Shown here piece by piece: positions 8,678 through 16,876 of a stretch of 57,855 bases of DNA. Position numbers and translations under genes: made by a program. Numbering within the stretch: the stretch's first letter is position 1; the number at the start of each line of letters is the position of its first letter. The notes under the pieces were generated by a model that searched no databases, had not been told where the DNA came from, and saw nothing but the letters and a program-made list of their open reading frames with translations. The stretch spans positions 1 to 57,855 of the forward strand of contig JASHSX010000082.1 in NCBI GenBank assembly GCA_030040865.1, in the 5' to 3' direction. Source of the DNA: Thermoplasmata archaeon (GTDB lineage: Archaea > Thermoplasmatota > Thermoplasmata > Lutacidiplasmatales > UBA184).

Positions 8678-9139
8678 GTGTCGAGCCTCCTCGGCACCGA
8701 CGCCCCGTTCTACTCCGACGCGGTCGCGCTCTTCGAGATCGCGGCCGGGATCGCGCTCCTGGTCGGGATGTTCCTCGTGCGGGCGGGCCACGTCCGTCTC
8801 CACGCGTACCTGCAGGGCTCGATCGTCTTCGTGAACCTACCGGTCGTTCTCGCCTGGATGGTCCCGTCGTACCTCAAGAACGTCTACCCGTACCTGGGCT
8901 CCTACTTCGACCAGCCGTTCGTCTGGGTCCCGACGCTCATGCTCGTCGTCGGCGCGCTCGCCGAAGGGGTCGGGGTCTACGTGGTGATGGCGGCAGGCAC
9001 CAACTGGCTCCCCGAGTCGTGGAGGTTCCGCCGGTACAAGCTGTGGATGCGAACCGTCCTCGGGTTGTGGTGGACGGTGCTGATCCTCGGCCTGCTCACG
9101 TACTACGTGTGGTACGTGTCGCCGAACGGGACGTTGTGA
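8678..9139 (+). CDS. DUF420-like integral membrane protein
   Basis: A 153-residue protein with four predicted membrane helices and short loops. HVRLHAYLQGSIVFVNLPVV resembles DUF420 (YozB-type) proteins, which are often found near haem or cytochrome oxidase functions and keep histidines within helices. No such genes adjoin here. GTG start at 8678, 11 bp after the FMN-binding gene. Confidence 0.6.
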   Translation: MSSLLGTDAPFYSDAVALFEIAAGIALLVGMFLVRAGHVRLHAYLQGSIVFVNLPVVLAWMVPSYLKNVYPYLGSYFDQPFVWVPTLMLVVGALAEGVGVYVVMAAGTNWLPESWRFRRYKLWMRTVLGLWWTVLILGLLTYYVWYVSPNGTL

Positions 9140-9146
9140 CGCTCTC

Positions 9147-9698
9147 CTAGTCGGCCGGCACGTAGTGGAGGGCGACGACGCCCGACCGGAAACCCTTCGC
9201 TGAGCGGAGCGTCAGGTGGTGCCAGCGCTTCTGCTCCGTGAAGAGCGGGCGGCCCGCGCCGAGCACGACCGGCTGGACGCGGATCCGGAACTCGTCGATC
9301 AGGTCCTCGGCGAGGAGGGAGGAGACGAGCGTCGAGCTGCCCAGCACCACCATGTCCTTACCTGCGAGGCGTTTCGTCCGCCGCACGTACTCCGCCGGCT
9401 CCTCGTGGACGACAGTTGAGTTCCGCCACGCGGCCTTGCGCATCGTGCGGGAGAAGACGATCTTGGGGGTCTCGTTCAGGCGACGGGTGATGAACGGGTC
9501 GTGGCCGGTCGACGACGACCAGTACTCGGCCATCCCTTCGTAGGTCACCCGCCCGTAGAGGATGGTATCCGCACGACGCAGGATGTCGCGGGACCATTCC
9601 ATCGACTGTTCGTCGCCGATGAACCAATCGATCTCGTTGTTCGGGCCCGCGAAGTACCCGTCGAGCGAGATCAGGGTGTCGACGACGACGCGGCGCAC
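9147..9698 (-). CDS. dihydrofolate reductase-like (RibD C-terminal family) protein
   Basis: A 183-residue DHFR/RibD_C-fold reductase. It begins with VDTLISLDGYFAGPNNEIDW, then has LYGRVTYEGMAEYW, KIVFSRTM and VVLGSSTLVSSLL, which is the NADPH-binding region. Proteins of this kind are mostly uncharacterised NADPH reductases and not true folate enzymes. The GTG start at 9698 is supported by a TATA-like box. It converges with the DUF420 gene. Confidence 0.82.
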   Translation of the reverse strand: MRRVVVDTLISLDGYFAGPNNEIDWFIGDEQSMEWSRDILRRADTILYGRVTYEGMAEYWSSSTGHDPFITRRLNETPKIVFSRTMRKAAWRNSTVVHEEPAEYVRRTKRLAGKDMVVLGSSTLVSSLLAEDLIDEFRIRVQPVVLGAGRPLFTEQKRWHHLTLRSAKGFRSGVVALHYVPAD

Positions 9699-9720
9699 AG
9701 GGCGGGAGGAGGCGGGTCCG

Positions 9721-9726
9721 TTATAG
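9721..9726 (-). promoter_or_regulatory. TATA-like box, DHFR-like gene
   Basis: CTATAA on the minus strand, centred 25 nt upstream of the GTG at 9698. Leaderless arrangement. Confidence 0.55.
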
Positions 9727-9752
9727 CTCCGCGGGGCGGGCCCCGCGTCCCC

Positions 9753-10475
9753 TCAGGGCGCGGCGGTCTCGCTCGTCTCGAAGTACTCGGCGACCCCCGC
9801 CAGATCGGCCAGGGGGACCGTCGCACCCGGCACGAAGCTCGTGCCGGGTGGGGCCTTCTCGCAGGTCAGTTCCCCCGCGCCCCAACGGGCCAGCGACGGG
9901 GCTCTCGCCTCGAGCACGAAGTCGAACGCGAGCCGTCCCGGCGTCGGAGGACCGAGGGCCGAGAAGATCGGTAGCACACCCGCGTGCAGCATCGCCTCGA
10001 CGATCGGGCGGACACCGACGACGTCCTTCGGGTAGTGCGCGCGGACCCGATCGGTGTTGGCGACGACGAAGACGGGGCGGCTCGGCGCGGCGCCGACGCG
10101 GCTCACCGCGTCCTGCACCGTGGGAGGGAGCCGGAGGAAGTCGGTGAACGTCGCGATGACGGCGGTCGGCTCGTCCGACCGCACGACGCTCCAGAGCGCC
10201 ATGTTCGCGACGGCGTCCTGGGGCCGCGCGTCGGCCGGGCTCACGAAGAAGAGGCGGTCCTCCGGGATCCATCCCATCTCCGTCGGTCCGGTCACATCGG
10301 ATTCCCCCTCGCGTTCCCGGATGTCGACCCAGGTCGGGCGAGGGTCGTTCGCCTTCGCGAGCGCGAAGGCCGTGCGCAGGACGATCGCCCGCGGGGTCCC
10401 GTGGACGAACGTTCCCCAGGCGCCGCGGCCCAGATCACGGAGATCGAACGGACGTGGTCGCCCCGCCCCGGGCAC
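9753..10475 (-). CDS. hypothetical archaeal protein, RecA/KaiC-like without Walker A
   Basis: A 240-residue soluble protein. The order of elements recalls a RecA/KaiC core: a GTFVHGTPRAIVLRTAFALA segment where a P-loop strand and helix would be, TWVDIRE, LFFVSPADARPQD, AVIATFTDFLRLPPTVQDA (Walker B-like), and RPVFVVANTDRVRAHYP. There is no GxxGxGKT motif, so ATP binding is unlikely. It ends in a beta-rich region with ARWGAGELTCEKAPPGTSF. GTG start at 10475 with a TATA box 29 nt upstream. Divergent from the S9 peptidase gene. Function unknown. Confidence 0.6.
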   Translation of the reverse strand: MPGAGRPRPFDLRDLGRGAWGTFVHGTPRAIVLRTAFALAKANDPRPTWVDIREREGESDVTGPTEMGWIPEDRLFFVSPADARPQDAVANMALWSVVRSDEPTAVIATFTDFLRLPPTVQDAVSRVGAAPSRPVFVVANTDRVRAHYPKDVVGVRPIVEAMLHAGVLPIFSALGPPTPGRLAFDFVLEARAPSLARWGAGELTCEKAPPGTSFVPGATVPLADLAGVAEYFETSETAAP

Positions 10476-10500
10476 GCTGAGGGCAACGGGGACCGGGCCC

Positions 10501-10507
10501 GATAAAC
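10501..10507 (-). promoter_or_regulatory. TATA-like box, hypothetical gene at 9753-10475
   Basis: GTTTATC on the minus strand, centred 29 nt before the GTG at 10475. It supports that start over the longer open frame. Confidence 0.5.
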
Positions 10508-10536
10508 CCTCGTTCGCTCGCTCGGGGTCGGCACGC

Positions 10537-10542
10537 CTATAG
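10537..10542 (+). promoter_or_regulatory. TATA-like box, S9 peptidase gene
   Basis: CTATAG is centred 25-26 nt before ATG 10565. The GGAGGT at 10558-10563 is one base from the ATG, too close to act as a Shine-Dalgarno site. Confidence 0.5.
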
Positions 10543-10564
10543 CGGGGTCCCGGTTCCGGAGGTC

Positions 10565-12397
10565 ATGGCCGAGGGAACCCCCTCGTTCGAGCGGTTCGCC
10601 CAGTACCGACGGTACTTCGAGATCGGCTTCCACCCGGGCGGCGACCTCCTCTACGTCACGGACACGACCGGCCAGTACAACCTGTGGCGGCAACCGCTCT
10701 CCCGCGACGGTACCCCGGGGTACCCCCGGGCCCTCACGAACGAGCGCGACCGCGTCGTGCGGAGCTTCGCGTGCGCGGACGACGGCCGCTCGGTCCTCGT
10801 GCTGGCCGACCGAGACGGGAGCGAGTTCTACCAGATCGAACGCGTCTGGTTCGATGGCCGGGAGCCGGAGGTCCTCACGGCGGCCCCGGACGTCCAGCAC
10901 AACTTCGCGACCGGCCTCTTCCCCGTCGCGGGCGGGGAGCTCCTCTTCACCGACAACTCCCGGGCGCGGTCGGACGTCGACGTGGTCGTCCGGAATCTCC
11001 GGTCCGGCACGGAGACGCGGCCGTTCCCGACCGGCCGTCTCTGGGACAGCCCGCAGTTCGACCGGAGCCGCACCCGCATCGCCGCCATCGAGGCGCGTTC
11101 CAACACACGGGTCCATACCTTCGTGCTCGACCGGAAGCGGTCGAAGCTCACCGAGGTCCTGCCGCACGAGGAGGAGGCGATCGTCGCGTGCGTGGGGTGG
11201 ACGGCCGACGGCCGATCCCTCGTGCTCGTGAGCGACATCGGGCGCGACTTCCAGCGGGTGGAGTTGTACGACCTCGCGAAGGAACGGTCGAAGGTGCTCC
11301 TCGAACCGAAGGTCGACCTCGAGTTCGTCCGGTTCGCCCCGAAGCCGGGGGTCCTCGCCTACGCCCTCAACGATCGAGGCTACTCGACGGTCTACGCCGG
11401 CCGCCTCGGCCGACCCGCGTCCCGGCTCCGGGCCCCGAAGGGGGCCATCCAGCCGGTCGTCTGGGGGAGCCCGTTCGCCCTGGCGCCGGACGGGAAGTCC
11501 GTCGCCGCCCTCTGGTCGAGCGGCGCGGCGCCCGCGGAGATCCTTCGGTTACCGGTGCCGCGCGGCCCCGCCACCTGGGCCACCGACGGTATGGTCGGCG
11601 GGGTGCCCGGTGGGCCCCTTCCTCCTCCGTCGCTCGTCGCCGTCCCCGGGCCGAAGGGCCGCCCGATCCCGGCGTTCTACTACCGGCCGAAGGCCCGACC
11701 CCGCGGGCCGGCTCCGGCCGTGCTCTCGATCCACGGCGGACCGGAGGCCCAGGAGCGACCCTCGTGGCAGTCGTCCGGCCTCTACGCGTTCCTGAACTCG
11801 CGCGGGATCTCCGTGCTGGCCCCGAACATCCGCGGCTCGACCGGGTACGGGAAGGCGTACCAGCGCGAGATCCACCATGATTGGGGCGGCGGCGAGCTCG
11901 AGGACCTCAAGGCGTGCGCGGAGTGGCTCGCCCATCGGCCCGAGGTCGACCCGCACCGGCTCGCCGTGCTCGGCGGGAGCTTCGGCGGGTTCGCCACGCT
12001 TTCGTGCGTCACGCGGCTCCCCGAGTACTGGAAGGCCGGGGTCGACCTGTTCGGGCCGTCGAACCTGGTCACCTTCGCGAAGGCGGTGCCCCCGCATTGG
12101 CGACGGTTCATGGCGCAGTGGGTGGGCGACACCGAGACCGAGGTCGACTTCCTCCTCGCCCGATCGCCGATCACCTACCTCGACCGGGTGCGCTGCGACC
12201 TCCTGATCATCCAGGGCGCCCAGGACCCTCGCGTCGTGAAGTCCGAGTCCGACCAGGTCGTGGAACGGCTCCGGTCCGCCGGACGGACCGTCGAGTACCT
12301 GGTGTTCGAGAACGAGGGCCACGGGTTCACCCGCAAGGAGAACTCGCTGAAGGCGCTCGGCGCCGTGAGCCGCTTTCTCGAGGCGCGGCTCCTCTAG
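10565..12397 (+). CDS. S9 family prolyl oligopeptidase / acylaminoacyl-peptidase-like
   Basis: A 610-residue serine peptidase. The N-terminal two-thirds is a beta-propeller with repeated WD-like strands (ADDGRSVLVLADRDGS, WTADGRSLVLVSD). The C-terminal alpha/beta-hydrolase domain carries S472 in GGSFGG, D554 in QGAQDPRV and H586 in NEGHGF. SIHGGPEAQERPSW is the oxyanion strand. No signal peptide is seen, so it is probably cytoplasmic and trims peptides made by the proteasome or Tricorn-type systems. Length and layout match archaeal acylaminoacyl peptidases. Confidence 0.9.
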   Translation: MAEGTPSFERFAQYRRYFEIGFHPGGDLLYVTDTTGQYNLWRQPLSRDGTPGYPRALTNERDRVVRSFACADDGRSVLVLADRDGSEFYQIERVWFDGREPEVLTAAPDVQHNFATGLFPVAGGELLFTDNSRARSDVDVVVRNLRSGTETRPFPTGRLWDSPQFDRSRTRIAAIEARSNTRVHTFVLDRKRSKLTEVLPHEEEAIVACVGWTADGRSLVLVSDIGRDFQRVELYDLAKERSKVLLEPKVDLEFVRFAPKPGVLAYALNDRGYSTVYAGRLGRPASRLRAPKGAIQPVVWGSPFALAPDGKSVAALWSSGAAPAEILRLPVPRGPATWATDGMVGGVPGGPLPPPSLVAVPGPKGRPIPAFYYRPKARPRGPAPAVLSIHGGPEAQERPSWQSSGLYAFLNSRGISVLAPNIRGSTGYGKAYQREIHHDWGGGELEDLKACAEWLAHRPEVDPHRLAVLGGSFGGFATLSCVTRLPEYWKAGVDLFGPSNLVTFAKAVPPHWRRFMAQWVGDTETEVDFLLARSPITYLDRVRCDLLIIQGAQDPRVVKSESDQVVERLRSAGRTVEYLVFENEGHGFTRKENSLKALGAVSRFLEARLL

Positions 12398-12510
12398 ACC
12401 TCTTGGGTCCGGGGCCGCCCGGCGTACCTCCCGGGGCCCGGTCCGGTCCAACGGCGGCGGGCGTGCGGACCGGCGCGCCGCCGTCAAGAGTGGGCGAACG
12501 TAGCCCGGCC

Positions 12511-13386
12511 GTGGAACGGACCGACCTGCTCCGCCGCTTCGACCGCGAACATCGCCAGCAGCCGGGCCCGATCCCCGGCGCCCGCGTCGAGCGTGGGCCC
12601 GGATACGTGAGGAGCGTGGGGTCCGAGAACGTCCTCCTTTGGTACGACCTCGGAGTTCGCGGCACGCAGGAACTGCTGGACGAGCAGGTGCGGTACTTCC
12701 GCGCCCGGGCGGTCCCGTTCGAATGGAAGGTGTACGGGCACGACCGCGCCGAGGATCTCGCGGTGCGTCTCGACGCGGCCGGCTTCCTCCCGGCGCCGGC
12801 GGAGACGTTGATGATCCGTGAACTCGCAGGACCGCTCCCCGAGCCGGCCGTTCGGCCCTCGGTCACGGTCCGCCGGGTCGCCTCCGAGCGGGCATTCGAG
12901 GAGTTCGCGGGCGTGACGGCCGCCGCGTTCGAGGACGACCGTTCGGAACGCATCGCGGAGCTTCGGGCTCGGATCTCCGACCCGTCGGTCGCCCTGTTCG
13001 TCGCGTACGTCGACGGGGAGCCCGCGTCCGCGGGTCGGGTCGAGCTCCCGCCCGGCGCATCGATCGCGGGACTCTGGGGCGGGGGCACCGTACCCCGGTA
13101 CCGTCACCGGGGATTGTACCGGACGCTGGTCGCCGCCCGGGCGGAACTCGCGCGAGGTCGCGGGTACCGCTACGTGATCGTCGAGGCGGCCGAGACGAGC
13201 CGTCCGGTCCTGGAGCGGCTCGGGTTCACGCCGCTCGACCGCGTCGTCGGATGGAACTCCCCGGCCCTCCGCCGCGGGTCGAACCGGCGGAAAGCGCGAA
13301 AAGGACCCGAGCCGTCCGCGGAGGAGGACACGGATGCCGAGAAAGCCGACCTGGGAGGACGCCGACCTTCTCCTCCGGATCGATGA
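12511..13386 (+). CDS. GNAT-family N-acetyltransferase
   Basis: About 291 residues from GTG 12511 (the longer frame upstream is a shadow of the S9 gene). An N-terminal region (VERTDLLRRF onward) precedes a C-terminal GNAT domain. The acetyl-CoA motif is VPRYRHRGLYRTLVAARA, followed by YVIVEA and the LERLGF turn typical of the fold. Substrate unknown. Its 3' end overlaps the next gene by 53 bases in another frame; the last 20 or so residues are therefore constrained by, or an accident of, that overlap. Confidence 0.75.
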   Translation: MERTDLLRRFDREHRQQPGPIPGARVERGPGYVRSVGSENVLLWYDLGVRGTQELLDEQVRYFRARAVPFEWKVYGHDRAEDLAVRLDAAGFLPAPAETLMIRELAGPLPEPAVRPSVTVRRVASERAFEEFAGVTAAAFEDDRSERIAELRARISDPSVALFVAYVDGEPASAGRVELPPGASIAGLWGGGTVPRYRHRGLYRTLVAARAELARGRGYRYVIVEAAETSRPVLERLGFTPLDRVVGWNSPALRRGSNRRKARKGPEPSAEEDTDAEKADLGGRRPSPPDR

Positions 13387-13741
13387 GCTCGCCGCCCGGG
13401 AGGGTACGCGACGCGCGCTCGACTGGTTCCGGCGCAACCACCTGGGCCTCGAGGGGCACGGCGTCCACCCGATCCCGCGGGACGCCGAGGAGTTCGAGCA
13501 CGTCTACCGGTTCGTCGAGCTGTTCGAGACCGTCGGGACGCTCGTGAAGCACGATCTCCTCGACGAGGACCTCATCCACGACCGGTGGATGAGCCGGGCC
13601 GCGTGGGACTTCCTGAAGCCGACGATCGAGCGGGAGCGCCGGATCGCGGGCGCGTCGTTCGCGGAGAACTTCGAGTGGCTGGCGGAACGGAACCGCGCCT
13701 TCGCCCGTCGTCGATCGACCAAGCCCGCGAAGCGGACCTAA
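13334..13741 (+). CDS. hypothetical protein, DUF4760-like
   Basis: A 135-residue helical soluble protein. The central stretch YRFVELFETVGTLVKHDLLDEDLIHDRW resembles DUF4760 proteins, whose function is unknown; the family identity is from memory of this motif. ATG 13334 lies inside the end of the GNAT gene, which suggests translational coupling. The last residues are basic. Confidence 0.55.
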   Translation: MPRKPTWEDADLLLRIDELAAREGTRRALDWFRRNHLGLEGHGVHPIPRDAEEFEHVYRFVELFETVGTLVKHDLLDEDLIHDRWMSRAAWDFLKPTIERERRIAGASFAENFEWLAERNRAFARRRSTKPAKRT

Positions 13742-13756
13742 CGGGCCGACTCGCTT

Positions 13757-13990
13757 CTAGGGATCCTTCTTCTCCTCGTCGTCGTGGTGGAACCCCTTCT
13801 TGGCGCCCGACACGAGCCCCTTGGCCCCGCCGACGATCCCGTGCCCGACCTTCTTCGCGCCCTCGCCCGCCTCGTGGGCGACGTGGGTCGTCTCGCCCGC
13901 CACCCGATGGCCGATCCCGACCTCCCGCCCGCACGCCGCGCACGTCTTCGACCCGTCCGCGAGCTCCGCGCCGCATCCTTCGCACTTCAT
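13757..13990 (-). CDS. small zinc-ribbon protein
   Basis: A 77-residue protein starting with a CxxCG...CxxCG zinc ribbon (C3, C6, C18, C21 by count). A Gly/Lys/His-rich tail follows, with repeated GxxKGLVSGAKKG-type sequence and a charged HHDDEEKKD end. Zinc-ribbon proteins like this often bind nucleic acid or protein partners; no function can be given. Convergent with the DUF4760-like gene. Confidence 0.65.
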   Translation of the reverse strand: MKCEGCGAELADGSKTCAACGREVGIGHRVAGETTHVAHEAGEGAKKVGHGIVGGAKGLVSGAKKGFHHDDEEKKDP

Positions 13991-14062
13991 GGCCGCCGCC
14001 TCGCGGAACGATGGGCGACGGGGCCCTTGTAGTTTCGGGAGCGCGCCGGAACCGGATCCGGG

Positions 14063-14935
14063 TCAGCCGCCGGTGACGTCCTCGAGGAATTCGCGGATCG
14101 TGCCCAGGAACTCCTTCGGCTGCTCGAGGACCTCCATATGGCTGCTGTGGGGGAGGACCCTCAGGTGGGCCGGTTCGATCCGCTCCGCCATCTCGACGGA
14201 GGCGTTGAGGAAATAGTCGTAGCGTCCGACGACGACGAGGCCCGGGACCTCGATCTTCGAGTAGTACTTCCGGCCGTCCCAGTGGGCGATGCTTCCGTCC
14301 AGCGCGAACTCGTCGCCGGAGGGGGTCATCATCGCGCGGTAGACCGGGGCGGCGAGCTTGGACGCCTTGAGGTCGGGGGGTGTGCCCTTGAGGAACCGGC
14401 TCTGGAACGGGCGATAGATCTTCTCGGCCAGTTGCTGGTACTCGGCCGACTCGAACGCCCGGCGCCGGGTGAGTTCCCGCAGCCGTGCCCGATCCTTGGG
14501 CGACGCGACGGCGAGGACCATCCGCTGGGACTGGCGGACCTCCTCCGCGCTCCCGGCCGTCGCGCACAGCAGGAGGGAGGTGAGCTTCGCTTCGTACCGG
14601 TGGCAGTACTCGAGCGCGGCCCAGCCGCCCGCCGAGTAGCCGAGCAGGTGCAGCTCGGTGATCTTGAGCGCCCGGCGGATCGCCTCGACGTCCTCCGCCT
14701 GCTGCGGGATCGTGTAGTCCGAGGCGCTTTTCGGCGTCCAGCTGTGGCCGACGCCGCGCGGATTGAACAGGACGACCCGGAGGTTGACGTTCGCGAGCTT
14801 GAGGAGCGCCCTCAGGTAGTGGTAGGTGAGACCGGGTCCTCCGGGGTGCACGAGCAGGGTCGCCGGGCCCTTGCCCTGCGAGACGTACTCGAACGAGCGC
14901 TGTCCGGAGACCGTGACCCTGCGGATCGCCGCCAT
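14063..14935 (-). CDS. alpha/beta hydrolase, proline iminopeptidase-like (S33)
   Basis: A 290-residue hydrolase. The oxyanion motif VHPGGPGLTYHYL resembles the HGGPG of proline iminopeptidases and Tricorn-interacting factor F1, a Thermoplasma enzyme. The nucleophile elbow is GYSAGGW, the acid is in VVGRYDYF and the histidine is in LPHSSHMEV. FNPRGVGHSW is also typical. Probably a cytoplasmic aminopeptidase or esterase. ATG at 14935. Confidence 0.8.
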   Translation of the reverse strand: MAAIRRVTVSGQRSFEYVSQGKGPATLLVHPGGPGLTYHYLRALLKLANVNLRVVLFNPRGVGHSWTPKSASDYTIPQQAEDVEAIRRALKITELHLLGYSAGGWAALEYCHRYEAKLTSLLLCATAGSAEEVRQSQRMVLAVASPKDRARLRELTRRRAFESAEYQQLAEKIYRPFQSRFLKGTPPDLKASKLAAPVYRAMMTPSGDEFALDGSIAHWDGRKYYSKIEVPGLVVVGRYDYFLNASVEMAERIEPAHLRVLPHSSHMEVLEQPKEFLGTIREFLEDVTGG

Positions 14936-15055
14936 TCCGTGCGCCTTCCCGACCTCCGCGTCGTCGCACGGAGCGCACCGGTCACCGGGGCACCGGGACT
15001 TGAGCTTACGGGTCGGTCGGCGGCGAACCCGCCGAGCCGTCCGAGCCCGGTGCGG

Positions 15056-15793
15056 TCACTTCCAGCGCGTGAGGATCTCCTCGCGATGGAACGTCTTCCG
15101 ACTCACCGCGAAGAGCCCTACCACGACCGCCACGAAGACGAGGGCGATGTACGCGAGGACCGTAGGATCGAGGTTGTATCCGATCTCGCCCGCGATGTAG
15201 AGGAAGATGAGCGGAAGGAAGATGATCCCAGAGTACTGCTGGCCCGAGCGCACGTCGGTCACCCGGGCGGAGACCACGATCGAGAACTCGATCGCGTACA
15301 GCGCGGCGAGCGGCGCGAGGACGAAGACGAGGAGCACGATCTCGAGGTTCGGGTAGTAGAGGTAGCCGAGGGCGGACCGCGTGACCGCGTCGACGAGCAC
15401 CTGGTAGAGGACCGAGCCCGCCCAGATGGCGATCATGGTCGGGACGAACGCCGCCAGCACCTTCCCGAGCAGAATCTCGGAGTCGGTCGAGGGCGTCGAC
15501 AGGAGCGGTTCCAGGCTCCGCTCCACCTTCTCTCCGACGATGCCGTACGCCGCGATCGCGGTCGGGAGCATCGCGGCACCGATCACGAACCAGAAGCCGA
15601 AGGCGTCGATGAGGCCGGGGAGGTAGGAGCCCGCGTCCGCCGAACCGTGCTGGTCCAGGATGTAGACGATGAGCGCGGGGAACCCCACGCTCACGCCGAG
15701 CGGGAGCGCCACAAGCCCCGCCAGGATGCCGCGCTTGGTCCGGAAGATCCCGATGTCGTGCCGGGCGATCAGCCACGCCTGCGAGAGCCTCAC
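15056..15793 (-). CDS. ABC-2 type transporter permease
   Basis: A 245-residue membrane protein with about six hydrophobic segments. YGIVGEKVERSLEPLLSTP is the conserved cytosolic EKE-like loop of NatB/ABC-2 permeases. GTG 15793 overlaps the stop of the upstream ATPase gene as GTGA, so the two are translationally coupled. The pair probably exports an ion, drug or lipid; the substrate is unknown. Confidence 0.88.
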   Translation of the reverse strand: MRLSQAWLIARHDIGIFRTKRGILAGLVALPLGVSVGFPALIVYILDQHGSADAGSYLPGLIDAFGFWFVIGAAMLPTAIAAYGIVGEKVERSLEPLLSTPSTDSEILLGKVLAAFVPTMIAIWAGSVLYQVLVDAVTRSALGYLYYPNLEIVLLVFVLAPLAALYAIEFSIVVSARVTDVRSGQQYSGIIFLPLIFLYIAGEIGYNLDPTVLAYIALVFVAVVVGLFAVSRKTFHREEILTRWK

Positions 15794-16719
15794 GAGCTCG
15801 CCTCCGCGTCCCGGACGATCTTGAGGTAAGCGTCCTCGAGCGACGCCGAGAGCTGGGACATCTCGCGGATCCGGCCGCCTGCGGCGACCACCGCCTCCAC
15901 GATCTCGGGGTTCTGCCGATCCGGGTCCCGGACGCTCACGATCAGACGGTCGCCGTCGATCTCCACGGGCACGTGCAGCCGGTCCCGAAGGGCCTGCGCC
16001 ACGCTCTCGGACGCCCGATCGAGCCGCACCACGGTCCGTACGCCCGAAAGTCCCGTTCGGAGCGCGTCGGGCGATCCGATCGTGATGAGGCGCGTCCGCA
16101 GGATCCCGACGCGGTCGCAGATCCGCTGTGCTTCGTCGAGCTGGTGGGTATTGAGGAAGATCGTCCGCCGCTCCTTCTTGAGCTCCAGGATGACGTCCCG
16201 GACCATCTTCGCGGCCTCCGGGTCGAGGTTCGCGGTCGGCTCGTCGAGGAACAGCAGGATCGGATCGTGCACGAGCGTGCGCGCGAGCGCGACCTTCTGC
16301 TTCATCCCTTTCGAGAACGTCGCGACCGGTGCATCGCGCCGTTCCCACAGATCCATCATTCGCAGGAGCCGCTCGATGTTCGCCCGGAGCGTGCCGGCCT
16401 CGACGCGGTGGAGACGGCCGAAGTACTCCAGGTTCTGGTAGGCGCTCGTCGCCTCGTAGAGACCGACGTTCTCGGGAAGCACCCCGATCCGCGACCGCAG
16501 CCGCAGTTCGTCCGATTCCTTCCCGAGCTCGCATCCCGCGACCTCGGCCGACCCGCTCGTCCGGGAAATGAGGCTCGCCAGCATTCGGACGGTCGTCGTC
16601 TTCCCGGCGCCGTTCGGACCCAGGAAGCCGAACACCTCTCCGTCGGCGACGTCGAGCGAGACCCGATCGACGGCCGTGACCGGACCGAACTGTTTCGTGA
16701 GGTTGACAGCGTGGATCAT
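15790..16719 (-). CDS. ABC-2 type transporter ATP-binding protein
   Basis: About 309 residues. Walker A GPNGAGKTT, Q-loop region, signature FSKGMKQKVALARTL, Walker B ILLFLDEPTANLD and the H-loop NTHQLDE are all present. The C-terminal 80 residues form the extra domain common in NatA/CcmA-type ATPases. I chose ATG 16719 (MIHAVNLTKQFG) because upstream codons to 16833 are not conserved. A weak GTGATAAC element lies about 33 nt upstream. It pairs with the permease downstream. Confidence 0.9.
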   Translation of the reverse strand: MIHAVNLTKQFGPVTAVDRVSLDVADGEVFGFLGPNGAGKTTTVRMLASLISRTSGSAEVAGCELGKESDELRLRSRIGVLPENVGLYEATSAYQNLEYFGRLHRVEAGTLRANIERLLRMMDLWERRDAPVATFSKGMKQKVALARTLVHDPILLFLDEPTANLDPEAAKMVRDVILELKKERRTIFLNTHQLDEAQRICDRVGILRTRLITIGSPDALRTGLSGVRTVVRLDRASESVAQALRDRLHVPVEIDGDRLIVSVRDPDRQNPEIVEAVVAAGGRIREMSQLSASLEDAYLKIVRDAEASS

Positions 16720-16843
16720 CGGGAGAATCGGCCGCGTACTCCGGGCGAAGTTATCACGCCGTGCCCCGACCGAGCCCGCGGGCATCGCCGCGAGCCTCGG
16801 CCGGAGAGAGTCGGGGGCTCCCACGCGCACCACCGAAGGGCGG

Positions 16844-16849
16844 ATTTAG
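16844..16849 (+). promoter_or_regulatory. TATA-like element, SLC13/ArsB-type permease gene
   Basis: ATTTAG is centred about 30 nt before ATG 16877, within the divergent region between this gene and the ABC ATPase gene. Confidence 0.35.
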
Positions 16850-16876
16850 GAAAGGAGCGAGGGGGCGGCAGCTCCG

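Noticed and set aside
10557..10564. GGAGGT before S9 peptidase ATG as a Shine-Dalgarno site
   Set aside because: Only one base separates it from the ATG and a TATA box at 10537 fits a leaderless start.
11549..13437. Long minus-strand frames opposite the S9 and GNAT genes
   Set aside because: Antisense shadows; the plus-strand genes have clear motifs and promoters.
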